Translations under genes and position numbers: made by a program
Notes under the pieces: model-generated
The model's input: only the letters and a program-made list of their open reading frames with translations
Told to the model about the DNA's origin: nothing
Database searches by the model: none
From: Phlyctochytrium arcticum
Taxonomy: Eukaryota; Chytridiomycota; Chytridiomycetes; Chytridiales; Chytridiaceae
Direction: 5' to 3'
Assembly: GCA_025602905.1 (NCBI GenBank)
Contig: JAHLKI010000006.1
Location: 1,054,001-1,118,000 of the forward strand
Length of the DNA: 64,000 nucleotides
Shown here: in pieces, positions 61,207 through 64,000 of the stretch
Position numbering within the stretch: position 1 is the first letter of the stretch
Layout of the letters: the number at the start of each line of letters is the position of its first letter

Positions 61207-61682
61207 TTAAAGCTTTTTGTCAGCATCTTTGTAAAAACCTTGACCATAACTTTCCTCTCCTTGGCCAATTTTAAAAGAGCCCTTTCTGACACGTGATAGT
61301 AATTCAACCAAATGGTTGTTGTTTCTATCCATTTCTTGCCGTATCTTACGCTTGTCCTTTTCCCCACGTTTTTCTTCAATTGTCACTTCCAGCTCACCAG
61401 TGTTGCAAAACTCTGGAATAAATTGGAAAACTTTGTTCAGAAGTTTTTTGGAAGGCACCAGCTGACTTAGGTTGGAGGAGGACACCCGCATGGCCGCAAG
61501 CACTTTCAATACGATGACGGTGGGAACCTTTAACAAAAGCATAGTTAATATTCCCGGGAATATTGAGAACATTATGCAATTAATCACCCGGGTCACATTG
61601 TGGGAGAGGGCAAGTTCTTGCAGGGCGGCGGCTCGAATACTCTGAAGCACAGTTAATATTCCCAGGAACATTGAGGACATGC
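61207..61682 (-). CDS. Hypothetical open frame within repeats
   Basis: An open frame of about 155 codons ending at 61207. The N-terminal half contains the repeated palindromic segment and is hydrophobic. The C-terminal half has a coherent charged region (LVPSKKLLNKVFQFIPEF, then EVTIEEKRGEKDKRKIRQEM and HLVELLSRVRKGSFKIGQGEE). No family recognised. The only plausible ATGs lie inside the repeat, so this may be a fragment of a transposon protein. Confidence 0.3.
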
Positions 61683-61724
61683 AATTACTCACCCGGGCCA
61701 CATTGTGGGAGAGGGAAAGTTCAT
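61542..61724. repeat. Two direct copies of a 75-bp segment, one with a perfect 18-bp palindrome
   Basis: Copies at 61542-61617 and 61651-61724 share AGTTAATATTCCC, ATGCAATTA, TCACCCGGG and CACATTGTGGGAGAGGG. The first contains AATATTCCCGGGAATATT, a perfect palindrome. Confidence 0.8.
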
Positions 61725-62510
61725 GGCTCGGATCTTGGATACCATGTAGAAAACTTTGGAAGGGTTACAGGCACATTAGTAGCCCCGTGCGCAGCTGGCG
61801 GGGAAGAGCTCTGGTCTAAAATTGGCACAGCGCTACGGTGTCAGTGTCCAGCACGTGAAGGTCGCGTAGCTAAGCCTTTGTTGGCCGCACGGCCCGCACA
61901 TTATCCCCGACATCCAGAAGCAGCGTCTCATCTCAGCTGTGTTGGACTTCGTTTGCCCTGGGCAACCGAGTGATACGAGTATGGCAAATGTGTGTGTATT
62001 AGCGGGTATCGAGGCCCTGCCTCCCCCATATATATGGATACAAGTTTAAATGATAAGGAGAGGGTGGGTGGGGAAAGAATAAATGTGGTTTTTGCTTCCA
62101 CAGGTTGTTGAAGCGGAAAGGTACAGGATGAACATCCCAGGGGGGATGCCAGGGGTCCATTGGTTATATGGTCTCGGGTGGCCCCGGGTCTATCCACTCA
62201 GTCCACTTAGTGACCTCTGGTGAATTCCGATGAGCAGATGTTGCAATGTCAACTATGTCATAGAGTCAATCACAGATGAGCTGTCATCAGTGAGATGGGC
62301 CTTCCTGATTGGAATAGGATGAAAGGCAGGTCGTGAGAGAAGACGAAGTGGACATCCTCTGCCAAGTCCACACATACGCATATAAGAGAGCAACAGCGTA
62401 TCAATTGTATAGTATACAGAGCCTTTGCTATTGAGTAATATTACAAATATCCATTTGGCTGAAGTCACCGAACACAATGATATGACGGCCGTTAAATTTG
62501 ACTACACGGT

Positions 62511-62930
62511 TTGAACGTGTACTTCACGACATACTGCTTCACATCCGCTGCCTCTCCTCCGCGCATAGGAAAAGTCAGATTCCACGTCAAGCAGATACCC
62601 TTCGTCTTAGCCTTCAGTATGACCGTCGACAAATGCCAGGGTGTTACGTTGCCCGGGGTGATTATTGCGCCACTGCTGGTTCCTGAGCAAAAGGGCCCGC
62701 AACGAACAACGATGTACGTAGCTTGGTCCCAAGGGACTACTCTGTCTGGAGCGGATGGGACCAAATAGTTGCAACCACTTACCGGCGCAGATCCGGAGTA
62801 CTTTTAACCAAGCGAGGATTCATCTCACGAGATACGACGGCTGGAACGTCTTGCGAAGATCACAGAGGCCAAGATGTGCAAATTTGTTGAAGGGACCTCA
62901 GTCAGGGAAGATTTCCGATCACTTTTTGTT
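62511..62930 (+). pseudogene. Decayed C-terminus of a PIF1-like helicase
   Basis: The plus-strand frame reads PFVLAFSMTVDKCQGVTLPG, which matches helicase motif VI of PIF1/Helitron-type helicases (LAYAMTIHKSQGQTL), then VIIAPLL and MYVAWSQGTTL (family YVALSRVRTL, with the key Arg replaced). Stops interrupt at 62766 and near 62808, while similarity seems to continue as SHEIRRLERLAKITEAKM. Upstream helicase motifs were not found, so this is a fragment. Whether it came from a Helitron or a host PIF1 copy cannot be told. Confidence 0.65.
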
Positions 62931-64000
62931 GTAGCGCAGGATAAAGAGTAGAATAGGAGTAGAGTAGAATATAATAGTAGATTAGTATATGTAGATGATT
63001 TCTGCCTAATGATATTTTTCGCTTGCGAAAGTGGGAACTTCAAGAATGGGAGAAAATTCCTCAACAAACAAGCACAAGGAATAGAACGGATTGGGTTGAC
63101 AACAAAGTGACGGACAAAGAGAGGCGATTTTGGATGAATTTTAATGAAGAGACCAAGATTGGATCGGGAAAGTTTTAGAACAAGGGTATTCGGACGTAAA
63201 CATAGGAAAACTCAAAATCCAAAATAAATAATGGCATTGGGTGACTATGCCGCCGAAAATGGGACACTTGAAACGCGGACGAAATTGGCAGACCCCAGAC
63301 CCCTAGGACTCTGGTTAGACCAGAGAATACAAGGCAGGAAATTCTCTCACAGTGAAAGAGATCAGAACTTTTTGCAACCTTATCTGGGCACTGTTCATTA
63401 CAAATTCCCAGCAAGTTTGGGGAACAAAACATTGCAGTGTTGGATGCTGAGTATCAAGAGGATCCGATATTTCCCAGTGCTCTTCAAAAGGAGCATCCCA
63501 GCTCATTCACATCCCTCTGAAACATGCAATTTGGGACAACCATAGTGATAGATTAAAGCCCCGCTGCGCCCTGCGCCTGGGGGAAAGCTCTGGTTTAATT
63601 CATGAATTCTGAAGTCACACTCATGTACAAAGCAAATGTTCGAGCAAAGTACAACAAATTCTGATGATGGATTGCAAAAGTGTGGAGGAATATGCTAATC
63701 GACTTGAAGATTGAATATTTGGAACACACGACAAGTGGTGAATGTGAAAAGGAAGCGAGAGAGGAGAAAGTTGTCCATGTCCAAATAAGCTGATATGTCC
63801 ATTGAGCGGCATACAGCCAATAATGGGAAAGTCGGAGTTCCTGAAGTGATAGGCAGCGTCATCATGAACAGATTGGGATGTAAATAAAACGTTCTGCGTT
63901 GCAGACGTGCAAGGCAGTGGGAGAGCAAGTCGGGTAGATAAGAGCTTGTCATCACTACATCATAGCAAGATCACAACAATTGGGGGGAATAAAACGTGGG
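62931..64000. other. Right-end region without a confident gene
   Basis: Purine-rich, with only short open frames. A GC-rich motif near 63559-63595 (CCCCGCTGCGC..GGGGGAAAGCTCTGGTTT) resembles ones near 58712-58750 and 61782-61817, perhaps the end of a common repeat. Confidence 0.4.
63309..63325. repeat. Hairpin CTCTGGT..ACCAGAG after a CAGACCCC motif, copy 2
   Basis: CTCTGGTTAGACCAGAG preceded by CAGACCCCAGACCCCTAGGA, a sister of 60941-60960. Confidence 0.55.

Noticed and set aside
61782..61830. GC-rich segment looked at as a possible tRNA or SINE promoter
   Set aside because: No B-box-like GGTTCGANTCC and no foldable cloverleaf were seen; it matches other dispersed repeat ends instead.

Overview
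The window is nuclear DNA from a eukaryote, most likely a zoosporic (flagellate) fungus of the chytrid type. It carries a full-length-type axonemal inner-arm dynein heavy chain, a TMEM17/TMEM216-family transition-zone protein and a WDR27-like protein, which point to a motile flagellum. It also carries proteins typical of fungi: SHE9/MDM33, an MCY1-type cysteine synthase, a complex I 9.5 kDa-type subunit and RAT1. Most genes are split by many short introns of roughly 45-120 nt with GT..AG ends. The gene models below were built by hand: exon phases were checked across every junction and compared with remembered family features. No alignment or database search was run.

Layout. 1-12.0 kb (-): DNAH2-like dynein heavy chain, C-terminus off the left edge. 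12.3-14.0 kb (-): HPD. 14.6-16.6 kb (+): a bZIP factor with a predicted membrane anchor. 16.8-18.3 kb (-): AUH-type enoyl-CoA hydratase, divergent from an MCY1-type cysteine synthase (18.5-19.8 kb, +). 20.7-23.2 kb (-): gamma-glutamyltransferase. 23.4-26.75 kb: an apparently intact MULE transposon. 27.2-27.9 kb (-): DIB1. 28.2-29.3 kb (+): SHE9. 29.4-30.0 kb (-): TMEM17-like, head-to-head with a WDR27-like gene (30.3-33.3 kb, +). 34.7-35.9 kb (+): dihydropteridine reductase with micro-exons. 36.25-36.74 kb (-): a small secreted cysteine-containing protein. 37.2-41.0 kb: a pyrimidine-rich block bounded by pogo/Fot-like terminal inverted repeats. 41.2-44.7 kb (-): RAT1. 45.2-46.8 kb (+): an unrecognised, frame-disrupted gene. 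47.1-48.7 kb (+): BZW/eIF5-mimic. 49.4-53.7 kb (+): NRDE2. 53.9-54.4 kb (-): complex I NUO9.5-like subunit. 54.4-64 kb: gene-poor DNA with dispersed repeats, a 385-bp tandem array, purine-rich blocks and a decayed PIF1-like helicase.

Functional threads: amino-acid catabolism (HPD for tyrosine, AUH for leucine, QDPR for the pterin cofactor), sulfur/glutathione metabolism (MCY1, GGT), nuclear RNA processing (DIB1, RAT1, NRDE2), mitochondria (SHE9, NUO9.5, AUH) and the flagellum. Several neighbours are divergent with 130-300 bp between start codons.
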